Positions 11,928 to 24,697 of a stretch of 64,000 nucleotides of DNA are shown piece after piece (within the stretch, counting starts at the first letter, position 1; every line of letters begins with the position of its first letter). Source of the DNA: Hemibagrus wyckioides. Lineage: Eukaryota > Chordata > Actinopteri > Siluriformes > Bagridae. Under the pieces are notes generated by a model. It was not told the DNA's origin. It worked only from the letters and a program-made list of their open reading frames with translations, and did no database searches. The DNA lies in contig NC_080711.1 of the NCBI RefSeq assembly GCF_019097595.1, forward strand, positions 13,372,928 through 13,436,927. Direction: 5' to 3'. The translations under genes and the position numbers were made by a program.

Positions 11928-12689
11928 TTATATTCCTGTGTTAATAAATCGGAAATATTAACACATATACTTGTCTTTAGACATTATTAAAATGTACCAA
12001 GTTCCATTATATTTCCGTGTATACTTATAGAAATGAAAATATTTTTTTACCGTATTATGTGTATACATTTTAGTGGGCAAAAGAGGAGACCTACATACCT
12101 ACATATACATTTTTCTTCAATGGGGCAAATGGGGCATTGAGAAAAAATATGTGTCCTAAATTTCATGACGTCCAGTAAAATGTAAAGAAAAGTAAAATGT
12201 GCTCTTGTATGCTTTTAAGTTTCTCACATACAGACCTGAATGATTTTTTTCTTTCTCTCACACAAAAACACAGGCATAGTGAAAGCTGACCAGCTTCAGA
12301 TCAATACTGATAAACCCACTTTCACTACAGTGTAAATGGTCGTACCTGTATCCCCAGAGAATGTAGATGGAGGGAGGGGTGGAGGGTAGAATGGGGCGTG
12401 CTTGCTTCAAACACAAATGAGATCCTCCCATGCCCTGCCCTTAGCTTCGCTCGCCCGCTCTCACTTTCACACACACACATGCACTAACACACACACACAT
12501 TCCCCACCTCTCTGCAGCTGTGCTGGAGAGCTGCAGCAGACCCTGTGGGTTTCCAGTTCATCTGTCGCTGTCTGGATAGCCTCATTAAAGAAGGACAAGC
12601 GTGCATGTCACATACGAGTGTGCATGCTGCTGCTGAGCAAGAGAAGAGTGGTTGTGCATGTCTTTTTGCCACAGGAGCACCCATTATTC

Positions 12690-12867
12690 AGAGCCAGCCT
12701 GAGTGGGCAGAGCAGAGAAAGAGAACGGCGAGGGAAAGAAAGAAGAGGAAAAAAGAGCAAGAGGAGAGCAAGGAAAGCTGGTGTACGGTGCTGGATTCAG
12801 TCGTGAGACCCTCCTCCACCATGGCTGCTGCATAGGAATCCATCACCACGGCAGCCGTGTGTATGAG
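12690..12867 (+). other. plppr2: Probable plppr2 first exon (5' UTR); start unknown
   Basis: This stretch is purine-rich and CpG-retaining, and it ends at a good donor (tatgag|gtgagg, GT at 12868). The next acceptor downstream with a strong pyrimidine tract is at 15801-15802, directly before the coding start. If the two are joined, an in-frame TGA (12864-12866) stands just upstream of the plppr2 reading frame, which supports ATG 15862 as the start. The exon also carries a minimal upstream ORF, ATG 12821 to TAG 12835, with context 'ccaccatgg'. The 5' boundary is arbitrary, and transcription could begin anywhere from about 12.4 kb. Confidence 0.4.
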
Positions 12868-13121
12868 GTGAGGGGGGCTGTCTGAGTGAGCATGTGTGTG
12901 TTTGTCTGTATGTGCATCTGTGCACAACGCATTGTCTTTATCCAGCAGCAGCTTGCTTTACTGTTTTTCTGTGTATGAGACTAATGTGTGCATAACCTAC
13001 ATGTGAAATTTCAGTGAAGTAGACATGGAAAGACAAGGAGGCAGAAAGATGGAGAGACAGGGTACAGTATTCCCTATATGCCAGATCTAATTACCCTGAT
13101 TGGCAAAATCTTATTAGGTAC

Positions 13122-13178
<57 letters not shown>

Positions 13179-13851
13179 TTTCACTCTCTCTCATCCTTTT
13201 TCTCTCTCTGTGTCTTTCTTTATGGATAACTATTAATAGATAGCAATTTAGGGAGTATGCTTCAACTCTGTGTGTGTGTGTGTGTGTGTATGTGAGTGTG
13301 TGTGTGTTGCTAGGGATTGCCTGATTAATGTGAATTTAAAACACTATGACAGACACAGAATTCTCCAATCAAATGCTAAAGCAATAGTACAACAGACAAC
13401 ACTTCATCCAATCCAGAGACTGCAGCCAAGGAAATTACAAGCTCCATCTGGCACCTTGCACATTATGTTTAAAAGAGAGAGGGAGATAGAAAAATGGCTT
13501 GACCAGAAGACTCGAAGGTACTGAAAGTCATTCTCTTGTCCATGTCTGTCTGTATGAGCTAAAACAAAAATCCAGCTATAATCATAACAATAACATGGAA
13601 GAGAGTTTTTTCAAATATATTTTTCACTTCAGTGAGCTCATAACCAGATACGCAGCATTTATAAAAGTGTCTTCTATTTTCCTGTGTCTTTTTCTTCTTT
13701 TTCAGTCAGTAATGCCAGTGAGGTTAATGTGATGCTGATGTGATTTGTTAATGTGGCTGCATGCTCTCTGTCTGTGTTGTAGGTCCTGATGGATGGCATG
13801 ATCAATTAGATTAGTGGCACCTCTACTCAGAAGCACACATACACATGCAGG

Positions 13852-13899
<48 letters not shown>

Positions 13900-15802
13900 T
13901 CAATGATTGACAACCATTTAGTTGTTTCCTTACCCTGACATTTCCTTCTTCTCAATGTTACAGTCATATCTTTAGCTATAAAAGTGTCAATCCAGCTCTG
14001 AGAAAAATGATTTAGATGGAAAATTGTTTGAAGATGAATTGCTCTTCCTTTTAGTCTATTGCCAACCCTCCAGCTGCTCTGAGAAACTCGAGCTCTCTGT
14101 CAGAGATTTCACACAATTATTTGTCCACATTAACTGTACTTTTCCCCTTAATTTATTTTCTCTTTATCCCATAGGCAATTGCTCTTAGAAGTATTATTTG
14201 TAAACACACACACACACACACACAGACATACACACACTTTTAGGAAATTCCTTGGTCTTATCTTTTTCAGAGAAGATATTTTCAAGCAGTTAAAAATGTC
14301 CTTTTGTGCAATACATGTCTTACAGTTCTTCTTGTATTTTGTTACCTGAGGACTACGATTATAGTACTTATTATATATGTTTAGTTTCAGTTCAGTTCAG
14401 TTCATTTAGTAATGTATGTGCAGGCAAATGCACAAATGTCTTTTTTTTATAACCAGGTCATCTGTTTAATATTCTTTTACAACTTGAAACATAGAGTATA
14501 TGAATAAATAAATCATACTGGCTGAAGTCTTTGAACTGATCTGATTTTCTGTCTATAAATGAAGGCAAAATTCTCTGCTGAAAATCCTGATACTTGAAAT
14601 AGCTATTCAGCAGATTAGTTTAGTTTAGTTTAGTTTAGTTTAGTTTAGTTTAGTTTAGTTTAGTTTAGTTTAGTTTAGTTTAGTTTAGTTTAGTTTAGTT
14701 TAGTAGCTGCTTTTGACCATAAATTTGAGTGAGACAGGATAACATGAATAACATAATAATAACAACAACATACAAGTTGAACAATACTAGGACAAGAGGC
14801 TATGACACTTGACTTATGCTGTACGCTACTCTCCGTGAAGTAACATTGTCATAGTCATTGAGATTCATCGTCCAGAAAACAGTTTAAAAGCTTGTTTTAA
14901 GCAGTTTTAGATGTAGCTATATTTGATTCAGCAGGTCTGTTTGCCAAAGAGCTAATATCATTAACCACTGTTGCCAGGTTTCAGCAAAATATCCAGTCCA
15001 AAAACCACACAAAATCTATTGGATAATGGGATTGGAAAAGGAAGATACACTTTTTACAGGTCACTATGGGGCAGACACATTTCTGATTTAAGGATATGGT
15101 CCACACCATAATCACAACCTTCGCAATATCTTACATTAAAAATGGTTTGTTATTAAGAATGGTTTGTTTGCATTCATTTATTATTAGATTTTATTGCAAT
15201 TATTTGCTATAAAACATGATCTTGGCAGCTGCTGAGTAAGTTTAGCAAACCTGATCATGCTTCCCTACAATTCCACAAGACAAAATATAGAAAGGCATGG
15301 AAATAAATGGAAAATTGGCTCATAGCAATATATGTCCGATAGCAACATTCATGACAAATCGTTTAATGTTATTATTTCTATCACTATCACAATTCTTACT
15401 TATTTATTTTTTAATAAACTGTATAATCCAACTCAAGTTAGAGGTAATATTTTGGTTGTTGTTAAATTTAGATGTTTAACATTTCTTTTTTTTTAATTAA
15501 AATATTTTTTAATCCCTAAATAAAATAATTTGACTTGGTCCTAGATCAAGGCCTATAAATATGAAGCAGATATCAGTGATTTCATTCAGCAGTACAGCCA
15601 GGCACTTAATTCAAATCAATAAACATCTCACTAGAGATTTTTTATGTAATGAATTTTGCATGAGATATTCCAGGACTTTTGACACATGAGTGGCAATGGC
15701 ATATTTAACAATGATGCTTCCTAGGTCATGTATTGTTTATGTTGTAGATTTTTATTATGTGTTGTGTTGGTCTTAGGCTAACACTGCTTTCCTCTCCCTT
15801 AG
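12868..15802 (+). other. plppr2: Probable plppr2 intron 1 (5' UTR intron)
   Basis: It begins GTGAGG and ends CTCTCCCTTAG. It contains (TC)n at 13127-13168, (TG)n near 13271-13308, (AG)n at 13851-13898, (CA)n near 14203-14224, and a 91-bp pentanucleotide array at 14614-14704. No coding exon was recognised. Confidence 0.4.
14614..14704. repeat. (TTTAG)n pentanucleotide array
   Basis: About 18 nearly perfect copies of TTTAG. It is not the telomeric TTAGGG unit. Confidence 0.95.
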
Positions 15803-15930
15803 GTGTGAGACGTAGGAGAGAAAGCATCATCTGTACAGAGAAAGAGGAGAAGCGATACAATATGGCAGCTGAGGAAAAGCCTGGTGTTAAGAGCAGTACC
15901 TCCATTGTGCCATGCTTCCTTTTTGTGGAG
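15803..15930 (+). CDS. plppr2: plppr2 coding exon 1 (CDS part 15862-15930)
   Basis: Acceptor ctctcccttag at 15801-15802; donor gtggag|gtgagt. The first 59 bases are 5' UTR. The start ATG at 15862 has A at -3 and G at +4. It encodes residues 1-23, MAAEEKPGVKSSTSIVPCF and LFVE. The IVPCFLFVE block is the conserved PLPPR N-terminus (IIPCFVFVE in PLPPR2) leading into membrane span 1. Ends in phase 0. Confidence 0.88.
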
Positions 15931-16329
15931 GTGAGTCAGCAATCATGGATCCTCTGATGTTGCAAATGTGCTTAGTGTTTGTTGTGGAACAAAAACGGCA
16001 CCATGGTCAGAAACACATTTAATAGGAACTGTTAACTGGTGACTGGTTCTAGGAATCACAACGGAAATATGTTTTGGTTGTGGGAAAAATATCAACAAAT
16101 GGCCATAAATGGACTTCCTTAGTCCATCATTCTGAGCCTTATTTAACTAATTTGGTCATCATTACTTTTATTATTATCAGACCTTAAGCCACATCACCCC
16201 CACTGTTTAGCTTTCTTTAAGCATGCACAAAACACTCCACATTTTTTCACATTCCACAACATCTTAAAACCTGACTGAATATTTAATTAATAAGCGACTA
16301 ATGTCGTGTTACTCCAATGGTTAATTCTG

Positions 16330-16490
16330 AGAAAGTGATCAGGAGGTTGTGAGGAAGTCTAAAGAATCTGAGGGAGTCTACAGTATCAATGCTGGGACCT
16401 TGAGCAAGGCCTTTGTGCTTTGATTGTATTAGTTTTCAATTATAAGTTGCTTTGAAAAATTTGTCTGCAGAAGAATGAATAAAGCTTTAG
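16330..16490 (+). repeat. Degenerate tRNA-derived SINE
   Basis: The segment 'gtgatcaggaggttgtgagg' … 'gctgggaccttgagcaaggc' … a tail near 'gttgctttgaaaaatttgtc' has the same order of blocks as the better SINE copies at 33405-33600 and 43005-43170. Confidence 0.5.
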
Positions 16491-17640
16491 TGAAAAGAAT
16501 GAAACAAAATCTTAGTTATGCTAAGGAGATGTAAGATGGACTCATCAGTCATCCACGTTAAATGAGAAAGCAACAAAAGTTTCCAGAAACCTATGGCCAA
16601 GAGTATTTAAATTATCGCTGCATTGCTTAGTAATCCACTAATGATATAATGTTTGCATGTGGCTACTGTGGAAACCCAGTACCACAAAGCACTGTGGAAA
16701 AAAAAATAATTAAAAGGCTACTCTATTATTACCCAGTAAACAAAGTGTTCATTTAACACAGGTTGTTTTTCAGCCTTATTGAATGCTCCTATCTTTACCC
16801 TATTTACTCTCTAGAGCTATTTGTGTGGTGTAATTACCAGTTATTTGTATAAAACACTGTGTCCTGTCTTGATTGGAATATTGAACTGCTGACTAGTTAT
16901 GCACTCCCCAAAGTACAGAAGGCAGCTCTGGTATATATTTCAGGGCAGTAAGTATGTAGTGTGATTGTGGGAAGTGAGCTGTGCTGGTGTGTTATATCTC
17001 CCCTCGCCTCCTTGTTCAGTCTTTGGAGTGTTTGGAGGATCAAGTTGGTGTGCAGTTGTTAAACCTTTAAGGGGTTTCACAATATATAAAGCCAAATGTA
17101 CACAGTGAGACATGGAACTTGAAATTTAAGTACTTGGGAAAGATTTCAACATCTACTTCTGCTGTTTTCAGTATTTATTGTTTGTCAGCTTTTCTACATT
17201 TATGAACTCTCCCCAAGATAATCCCTGCAGCAATAAAGACCCATTTCATTTGACATAGAAAACAAAGTGCTAGAATAGACATTGTTAAACAGATTTACAG
17301 AAATTCAGCACAGAAGAATCTAAGGGCAAGCTGAGATAAATAGGCCTTTTTAGCATTTAATTAGATATTACCCCCAAATACATGCACAAGTGTTTAAGTA
17401 ATGTGTTAAATAAAATATGGCAGGAATTTTCAAACTTTCAACAACCATACAAGTTCATTTGGCTGATAGTTTTAATTAGGATGATGTACTTGAGGCAGGA
17501 TTTAATCAGCAGTGTAAAATAAAATTGTGAAGTGGCACTTCTGGGTTATAAAGTATAACCTTCTGGTCATCAGCAAAGATCCTCAACCACAAGGCAACCC
17601 TGACAGATCAAGATCCAAAAAAATAAAGCCAGTGATTAAT

Positions 17641-17735
17641 GTCTATCTATAATGTATCTAATATATAATATATAATCTATAATGTATCTAAAATATAATG
17701 TATCTAATATAATATATCTAATGTATATCTATACA
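17641..17735. repeat. AT-rich imperfect tandem repeat
   Basis: Several imperfect copies of a roughly 20-base unit built on 'ataatgtatctaatat'. Confidence 0.6.
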
Positions 17736-18590
17736 GATATCATACTAGTGATTCTAATACTGCATTATCAGTACATAATTAACCGAATTAACCTAAATGT
17801 CATGTACTGATATGTTTCTGACAAGATATTACTAAAAAGCGAGAAAGAGGAGACAAGAAACAGCTGGTGAAATGCTTTGAGCCAAACTGATTTGACAGTT
17901 AACGTTGCAGTGGCAGTCACTGACAGATTGCTTTCTGCCAAACTAATGTGACCCTTGTTTTCAAAAGCCTTTTGAAAATTTAATTATTTAGCCCTTTTAT
18001 CTAGTTCCTACTTTACTCATGCAACATTTGGTTATATGATCAGGAGAGTGTCATTTCTAAACCTATCCAGATGTTACATTGTTCTGATGTTGATGGTCAG
18101 TACACAACTAAGGTAATCAAAGTGCCTGTATCAACCATGATGTTTTTATTCGGTGAGCTGCTGCAGGGAATTTAACAGCGTCTTGATCAACCAACCTCTC
18201 ATCAATGTAAACAGCATTTCATGATGACACCTTCAGAAATAGCTTTACAAACTTATTGAAAATGTCATGACATTTAAAAGTTTTGCAAGACAGCCTAGGA
18301 AATTATTTTACTGAAATATTTGCTATTGAAATTCTTCACTGTTTCTTTGCTTGTTTTAGAGGTGGAATTGTTTGTTTACATCTTGGAGAAATATTTTATG
18401 TGCTGTATGTACCTTCATCAGGTTCTGTATCTTAGGAAAGTTTTCCTATGGTTTACCATGGTTTTACTAGTAATTCATTTTAAGTATGATGCCGTTAATG
18501 TTTACCTATAGTACATAATTGTACCATGATGCTACCATGGTTATTCTATGGTACTTCATGGACATTATGTTTATTACACAATTTAACTAC

Positions 18591-18943
18591 TCTATATGGT
18601 CAGACGTATGTCTATATGGTCAAAGATCAGACACCTGACCATCACACACCCATAGGAGTTAGCTGAACCTCTGCTATAAATGCCTCCGTTCTTCTGGGAA
18701 GACTTTCCACTGGATTTTGGAATATGTCTGTGGGGATTTGTGCTCATTCAGGTGTACATGTATTAGTGAGGCTGCGCATTGATTTTGGGTGAGGAGGCCT
18801 GGTGTGCAGTCTATGTTCCAGTTCATCTCACATGTGTTCAGTGGGGTTAAGGTGCAGGCTACTCAAGTTCTTCCACTCCAACCTTGGCAAACCATGTCTC
18901 TACAGACCTCTCTTTGTGCACAGTGGCGCAGTCATGTTGGAGT
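18591..18943 (-). mobile_element. Tc1-like non-autonomous element (family A)
   Basis: The left end is 'ctatatggtc…gacacctgaccatcacac', the family-A terminus. The interior ('ttcttctgggaagactttcc', 'cagtggggttaaggtgcag', 'ccttggcaaaccatgtctc') is the reverse complement of the Tc1 transposase C-terminal region. The right side is truncated near 18943. Confidence 0.65.
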
Positions 18944-19869
18944 ATTTTACTATTGTGCTTTATTATACCATACTATAAGGATTTTACATAATTATACATT
19001 GGTTGACATTTGATATTGATTTAGCAACTACATTATTTTTTATATTATTTTTCCCTTTTTGTCATAAGCACAATTTCTCCATATATTCAAAATATGAAAT
19101 TAAATATTATGTATGATGGCATGCTAAATAAATAAACGTTCTAAGCATTGGATGTTGAGCAGGTATTATAGCAAAGGTTAGCTGTTATAGTACAATGTAA
19201 TTATTATTAGAAAGAGTTGTGTGCTGGTCGAATTGTGGTTATGGTTAATGGACAATGTAATGAATTGGTAGGTAAAAACTGTACAGGATAAGTTTGTAGC
19301 ATGCAGGAACATGTCTGAGTTAACCAACTATTTTCCCTTGCACCATCATGTTTTGAAGAAGATTCACTCACTGTTGAGTGCAGTTAGATGGTAAAGTGTA
19401 TGTGGGATAAAATGCAGGAAACAATACAAAAAAAAGGATTGTCAGGTGCCATCTACCAAGTAAACTGGAAATATCAGGTAAGATAACATTTTCCCTAGCA
19501 TTTTCTAGTAGTTTTCTAGCTAGCTAATGGTTAGCATAAACAGTGCACTTATCATGTCAATAATGGTAAGTTGGACAAAAACATTTTAGATTGGATATCT
19601 TGTCATGTTGTCTGAGCCTCACATGGTACAGGTTTGCTAACTCTATCATATTAACTAGGGAGCAAAAGCTCTTTTAGCATAAAGGGTGTTTAGGCATCCT
19701 ATAAAGCTTTCTTAAGCTTGAGAAGAAGAGAGGACTGTAAAAAGAGGAATAAAATTGTAGTTTACAATTGCGGTTTTATTAAAGCTAAATATCAATATTC
19801 TAGAATGCTAGATTTTTAATATTCAATATTGGCTTGTGAAATATATAATATTCTCTTGTGCATGCATGC

Positions 19870-21625
19870 ACCATGCCAAGACCTTCAACAGTGATGCAGT
19901 ATAAAACTATAAATACTTTCTCCACTGGCATTTCTTTTTCTGAACCTACTCACTGAGTGTCAATTGGATTAGTGGTGGTTCCAACTGAGAGGGAACCTGG
20001 TATCTGGAGTTCATAGACCAAGATCCAAGATCCAAGATTCTGTTTCACCCCTTTGGAGGCTTTAAGGAACTGGGATGATTACCACACTCACACCATCCAG
20101 AGAGGGCATTGTACACATATGTACCTAGAGAAAGGCACACAGTGATGCCCAATAGCTGCAGTGCAGCATACTGGAGTAATGCACCTCACCATTTTGCCTA
20201 TGAGGATAAAACACAACACCCCTCATGGAATGGCAGGACATGGTAGGGACTACACAAGTGGTGATGACTTCTGTCACCTATTGGGCCAGTATCTGCTTAG
20301 ATTGAGAACAACCTTTGTCATCACACTGTCATAGGTGAATATCTAATCCAACAAATAAAAATAAATAGCTACTATGCTGATCAAATATTACCTGTCTCCA
20401 ATTGCCTTGTTTACAACCACATGGTTACTCTGAGGTGTCTGGCCAATAGTGCAGAGGGAGAGACTATGTAGGGAGAGACTATTGACAAGCTCTGAATTTT
20501 TCCTCCCCATTTTAATGCGGTGACTGCCAGCTTAAGGCTCATTTTCAACTATACCCACATATTGACATATTGGGCTCTTGGGGGAACATGGTGGAGTTGC
20601 CTATCTCAGTTCAGAAATGCTGATGCGATCTTATAAGAAGATAGTGAGGTGCCACCCACTGTGGTATGATGGGATGAAATGGCTACCACCATCAGCATAG
20701 ACAGGGATTTGTCATTATCCACTAGTCCATGCAAACAGTCTGTCACTTTAGGCACTGGGCAGCAAGCCGACTCTAACAAGGCAAGGCATACAGCATTTCC
20801 AGAACAGTTCTCACCTGATAACATATAAGGCCCATGCACTAGGGGCTCTAGTATTGCAGTGAGTGAGTTGTTCACAAGAGGTGACAAAACTGACAGTTTT
20901 GTCTGCTGGGGGTAACCTGCTGGGGTACTACACATCTCTGCTGATATATTATATGAGGTAATGCATCTGTTCAGGAAGGAAATTCACCAGGATGTGTTCA
21001 CCAGTCACTAGCAACAGTAAAGTAGGAACTAGGGTCTTGCTGGCCATTTTGAGGACATGAGCAGAACAAAGAGCTGCAAAGAGCTGGATTCTGTGCAATG
21101 TGGGTAGAATGAATGAAAGAAGTGGAAATGCATTCAGAGGTATACAAGGCCAGCTAGTACATCTCATCCTAGAAGGCTGGACAGCTTTGCGTCAGAGAAC
21201 CACCCTTGACATTGGGTTGTCTGGATCTGCAAAGATGTTTTGTATCTGGCTGAATTTTCCCAGATCTGGTTCCAATATCAAGTGTCATTCTCCTGGACAC
21301 TTGCCTGTTTAGTGAAGTTAGTCATCACTGAGCCCACTAGTAGACATTTTAATTCTGTATGAATTGGAGGCCGTTCTTAGACCTATCGATGGTGGAGCCT
21401 CAAAGGTGCCAGTCTGTCAAGTAAGGAAGGATTCTCTGGGCAACAGGTGAGACAATACAGTCTGAATGCATTTTTAAAAACCTCATGGGGCTACAGACAG
21501 CCTGAAGGGTACAACCTCCAACTGGTACACCTGTCCCAGGGAGAGAAAGCTCAAGAAGCAGGCTTTGAGCCTTGAGAAAGTTAGAGGCTGATGGTATAAT
21601 TGGAGTACAATAATGCACTTTCTTG
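19870..21625 (-). pseudogene. DIRS-type retrotransposon remnant (RT to tyrosine recombinase)
   Basis: On the minus strand, from high to low coordinate: RILPYLTDWHL (near 21405) is a decayed RT active-site block (YLDDW). After an apparent deletion comes the segment NAFPLLSFILPTLHRIQ with LVPTLLLLVTGE (21000-21150), matching the block LYAFPPLSLIPPTLHRI … TWFPTLLLLLTGE. Then CPVPKVTDCLHGLVD with SLSMLMVVAISSHH (20640-20760) matches the recombinase N-terminus. LKLAVTALKWGGKIQSLSI (near 20500) matches the …LKTALLLALASVKRVGDLQ block. Stops and frameshifts throughout show it is dead. The lower boundary is uncertain. Confidence 0.65.
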
Positions 21626-22080
21626 TTACACCGTATGTTCAGACAAGTCTAACTTGTTTGTGTCAGGTTACCTAATGTGAGTTTGCGTATGCATAGTAAT
21701 CTGATATGTTTGTTGTTTTTGTCAAAGACAAGTTAATAGAAATGAAGACTTATAGTCAACATTCTGGTTGAGGTAGGTATATTTATTTTGTGTAGCACAT
21801 GAATAGGCCTTGTATATACAGATCACATTTTTTACTCTTGCTTTGAGTGTAACAGCATATTGTGTATCATTCTGGAATTTGACTGACACACTGCCCTACA
21901 ACACACACTTAAAGCAGCTGAAGGAATTTGTCTGAAGGTTGAACTATAACAGCAAGCTGGGCAACAAAACAGTGCAAGTTCAAGAAACTAGACAGTTTTT
22001 GTCTACAATGAATCACAAACTTTTAATCATCACACAACTCCTTTCAATCTATTTTAGATACCTTAATTCTTTTCTATATC

Positions 22081-22431
22081 TACACTACCGCTCAAAAGTC
22101 TGGGATCACTTGCATATTTCAGCTTGATTTCAGCTACGGAGGAAGACTCCATCAACCAATCCATCTTGTGGGAGATGCTCCAGGAAGCATGGGGTGAAAT
22201 CTCATCAGATTATCTTGAAAAATTGACAGCTAGAATGCCCAGGCTGTAATTGATGAAGGCAAAGTATGACAAAAACATTTATCGTTTCCATCAAAATCAT
22301 TATTTCTAACTCTGAAATGTCAGCATGTCCTGTTCTTTTGCTATATTTTCTATTCAGACTAAATTCGTGTGTGTTTTCTTGGGAAAACAGTACAATTTTT
22401 GAGTGATCCCAAACTTTTGAGTGGTAGTGTA
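22081..22431 (+). mobile_element. Tc1-like element, internally deleted
   Basis: A 351-bp element with inverted termini: left tacactaccgctcaaaagtc, right cttttgagtggtagtgta. Near 22165 the interior reads GDAPGSMG in one frame, and the frame with LWEMLQEAWGE, SSDYLEK matches the extreme C-terminus of a Tc1 transposase. Most of the transposase, including the catalytic residues, is gone. Confidence 0.8.
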
Positions 22432-23520
22432 TATGCTGTAGGCAAGCATCCTGTTTCATTTTTGTTTCCAGGACTAAAATGTTCTCTTATTTATTTTTAT
22501 TTGAACTCTAACAATTCACATGAATGAAGATTGCATTTTACAGTATACTGATTTGGCATATTCTTTTCTTTTCTTTTTTTTTTTATAAGGATTTGAAACC
22601 ATGGATGTACAGTAGTAAGCATTTTTTGATGTTTTTCAGACACATGGTTACTATGGACCAAGCATAAATTTTAAAACATCGTTATACTATAGTATATCAT
22701 GGTAAATCATGGAGTGATTGGATAATGGTTAATTTTACTAAGGATATTCTGTTTGGTTTGTGTTTGACCTGCTTCTTATGTGCAGTGCTTAGCAATTGCT
22801 ACATCAGATACTGCCTGTGTAAATAATACCCTTATTATTATCAAATAACTGAAAAAATCAGGAAATTGTGCATGAGAAAAAATAGGAAATTAGATAAATG
22901 AGAAAAAAGTGAGAAGTTAAAAAACAAAAGAGAAATATAATGCTTTTTTTTATTTTATTGAGCAGGACTTGAGGGAAATGAACAAAAAATACTTTTAAAA
23001 CGTACTCCTAGGAGTATCCTATATTTATTATTTATAAATATTATTATTTATTTGTTATATATAAATAAGTATATGTTATTTGTTAAATATAAATACCGGT
23101 GTAAATAATTTATGTTTATTATTAGTTAGTAATTAGCAGAAATGGTGACATCAGTCATGGGTGTAGCTTTAATGTAGCTCAGCTAATTTCACCGTGCAGC
23201 TTAGTGTAGCATGCTATATTTCTCTTACCTATAATTTTATCTGATATAACTTGTAGCTCTGCTGACTGAATTTTTAAATCATCTTCTACATCTATCCTTT
23301 ACAGGTAGTAGATGATTTGAATTCAATTTTAAAGGATTAAACACAAGGAACTGCTCAATTTGGCCAGTTTAGGATGTGAAACATTCAAACCCACACACTT
23401 GTATTTTTATGTCTGTAGGTTAATTTCACTGAGTCATTTATTGGAGGTAAATATAACCTAACTGTAACCCTAACCCAGTACATCTTACGGCACTTTTCAT
23501 TTAGGAGAACTGCCAAATAT

Positions 23521-23571
23521 CTCATCATTTGGATATCCTGCGCCCACAAGGAAGAGCTACATATAGCTGCT

Positions 23572-23603
<32 letters not shown>
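23521..23603. repeat. CA-tailed short repeat, copy 1
   Basis: About 55 bp (tctcatcatttggatatcct … agctgctgacacac) ending in (CA)n at about 23573-23603. A second copy lies at 24290-24361. Confidence 0.6.
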
Positions 23604-23607
<4 letters not shown>

Positions 23608-24289
23608 CTCTGCTAAAATGCTGCTGTTACTATGGAAACCATTATATAGTTATATTATTCACAGTTTATCGATTTGTACACCTTTCTTTGTCTATTGTTT
23701 CCATCTTTCTCACTTTTGCTTTATTTTTCCTCAGTCTCTAATGATCTCCATTCAAAATGCTTATACATTATTCTGTGCTTGGTGATTTCACAAGCCAAAG
23801 AATGGATTTGTCATGTCATTTATCATGTGTGTGTGTATGTGTGTGTGTGTGTTGTGTGTGTGACTTTGTTCATTATCATATACTGATAATCTTATATTGA
23901 AGTCTTAAGTGGAGTGTTGCAATATATGTAGCTCCCCATGGGTTTTGCAAGAAATCAGAGTGTTTGTAATATTTAAACTGATGACATGAACTTCACTCTC
24001 TGTGCATATTATTCACCTGAAAAGTAATAGCATCCATTTCTCATAAACGTTAAATCTCCATAACCTCAGACCAATCTCTCATGTGTCTTATTTGTGATAG
24101 GGCTCAATACACTAGAGGAAACCTACTTGTTAATACCAATGGAGGGCACTGTTGGTATAATGTGTGTTTTCTTATTTTCTTGGTGCAATACTGCTGATGT
24201 CCACTGTGGTGTGTAAACCCTGTCTTGATTACAGAGAAAGAAATTCAGATAAAGTTGGAATTTTAATCACTAAAAATGTAAAAACTGAT

Positions 24290-24361
24290 TCTCATCATTT
24301 GGGTATTCTGTGCCCGCAAGGTTGAGCTCCAAATAGCTGCACACACACACACACACACACA
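24290..24361. repeat. CA-tailed short repeat, copy 2
   Basis: Similar to copy 1 (tctcatcatttgggtattct … aatagctgcacacac) and likewise ending in (CA)n. The flanks on both sides differ from copy 1. Confidence 0.6.
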
Positions 24362-24621
24362 TACTAGCTTATTAGCACCATACTGTGGGATCAAACACCT
24401 TGCACCGCGTGTGTCTGGCTACCATCCTCGTCTCTAAAAATATATTAATACTGCGTGCAAGAGAACACGTGTTCACTTACACATGTCTTTCAAATGAATA
24501 CACAAACAAAACCACCCTGCCATTTAATCAGTCAGGCAATGCTGAATTAATTTTAATGCCTTTTTATGTGCTGAGTGCAAGAGAAGAGAGATTAGACAGA
24601 GAAAATAAACTCCTACTAGAG

Positions 24622-24694
<73 letters not shown>
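24622..24694. repeat. (TAA)n microsatellite
   Basis: About 24 units, followed by an AAAAG-rich stretch. The open frames across it are poly-Ile or poly-Leu artefacts. Confidence 0.95.

Positions 24695-24697
<3 letters not shown>

Larger units (their letters stand above)
8669..12300. other. Intergenic, microsatellites only
   Basis: No gene recognised. It holds (CA)n at 10338-10366, (TAA)n at 10963-11033 and a long AT array at 11775-11925. The open frames around these are repeat translations. Confidence 0.6.

Noticed and set aside
14614..14704. Interstitial telomere repeat
   Set aside because: The unit is TTTAG, not TTAGGG, and there is no degenerate telomeric flank.
20606..20935. 109-residue minus-strand open frame as a host gene
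   Set aside because: Its sequence matches the DIRS recombinase N-terminal region, so it is part of the dead retroelement.
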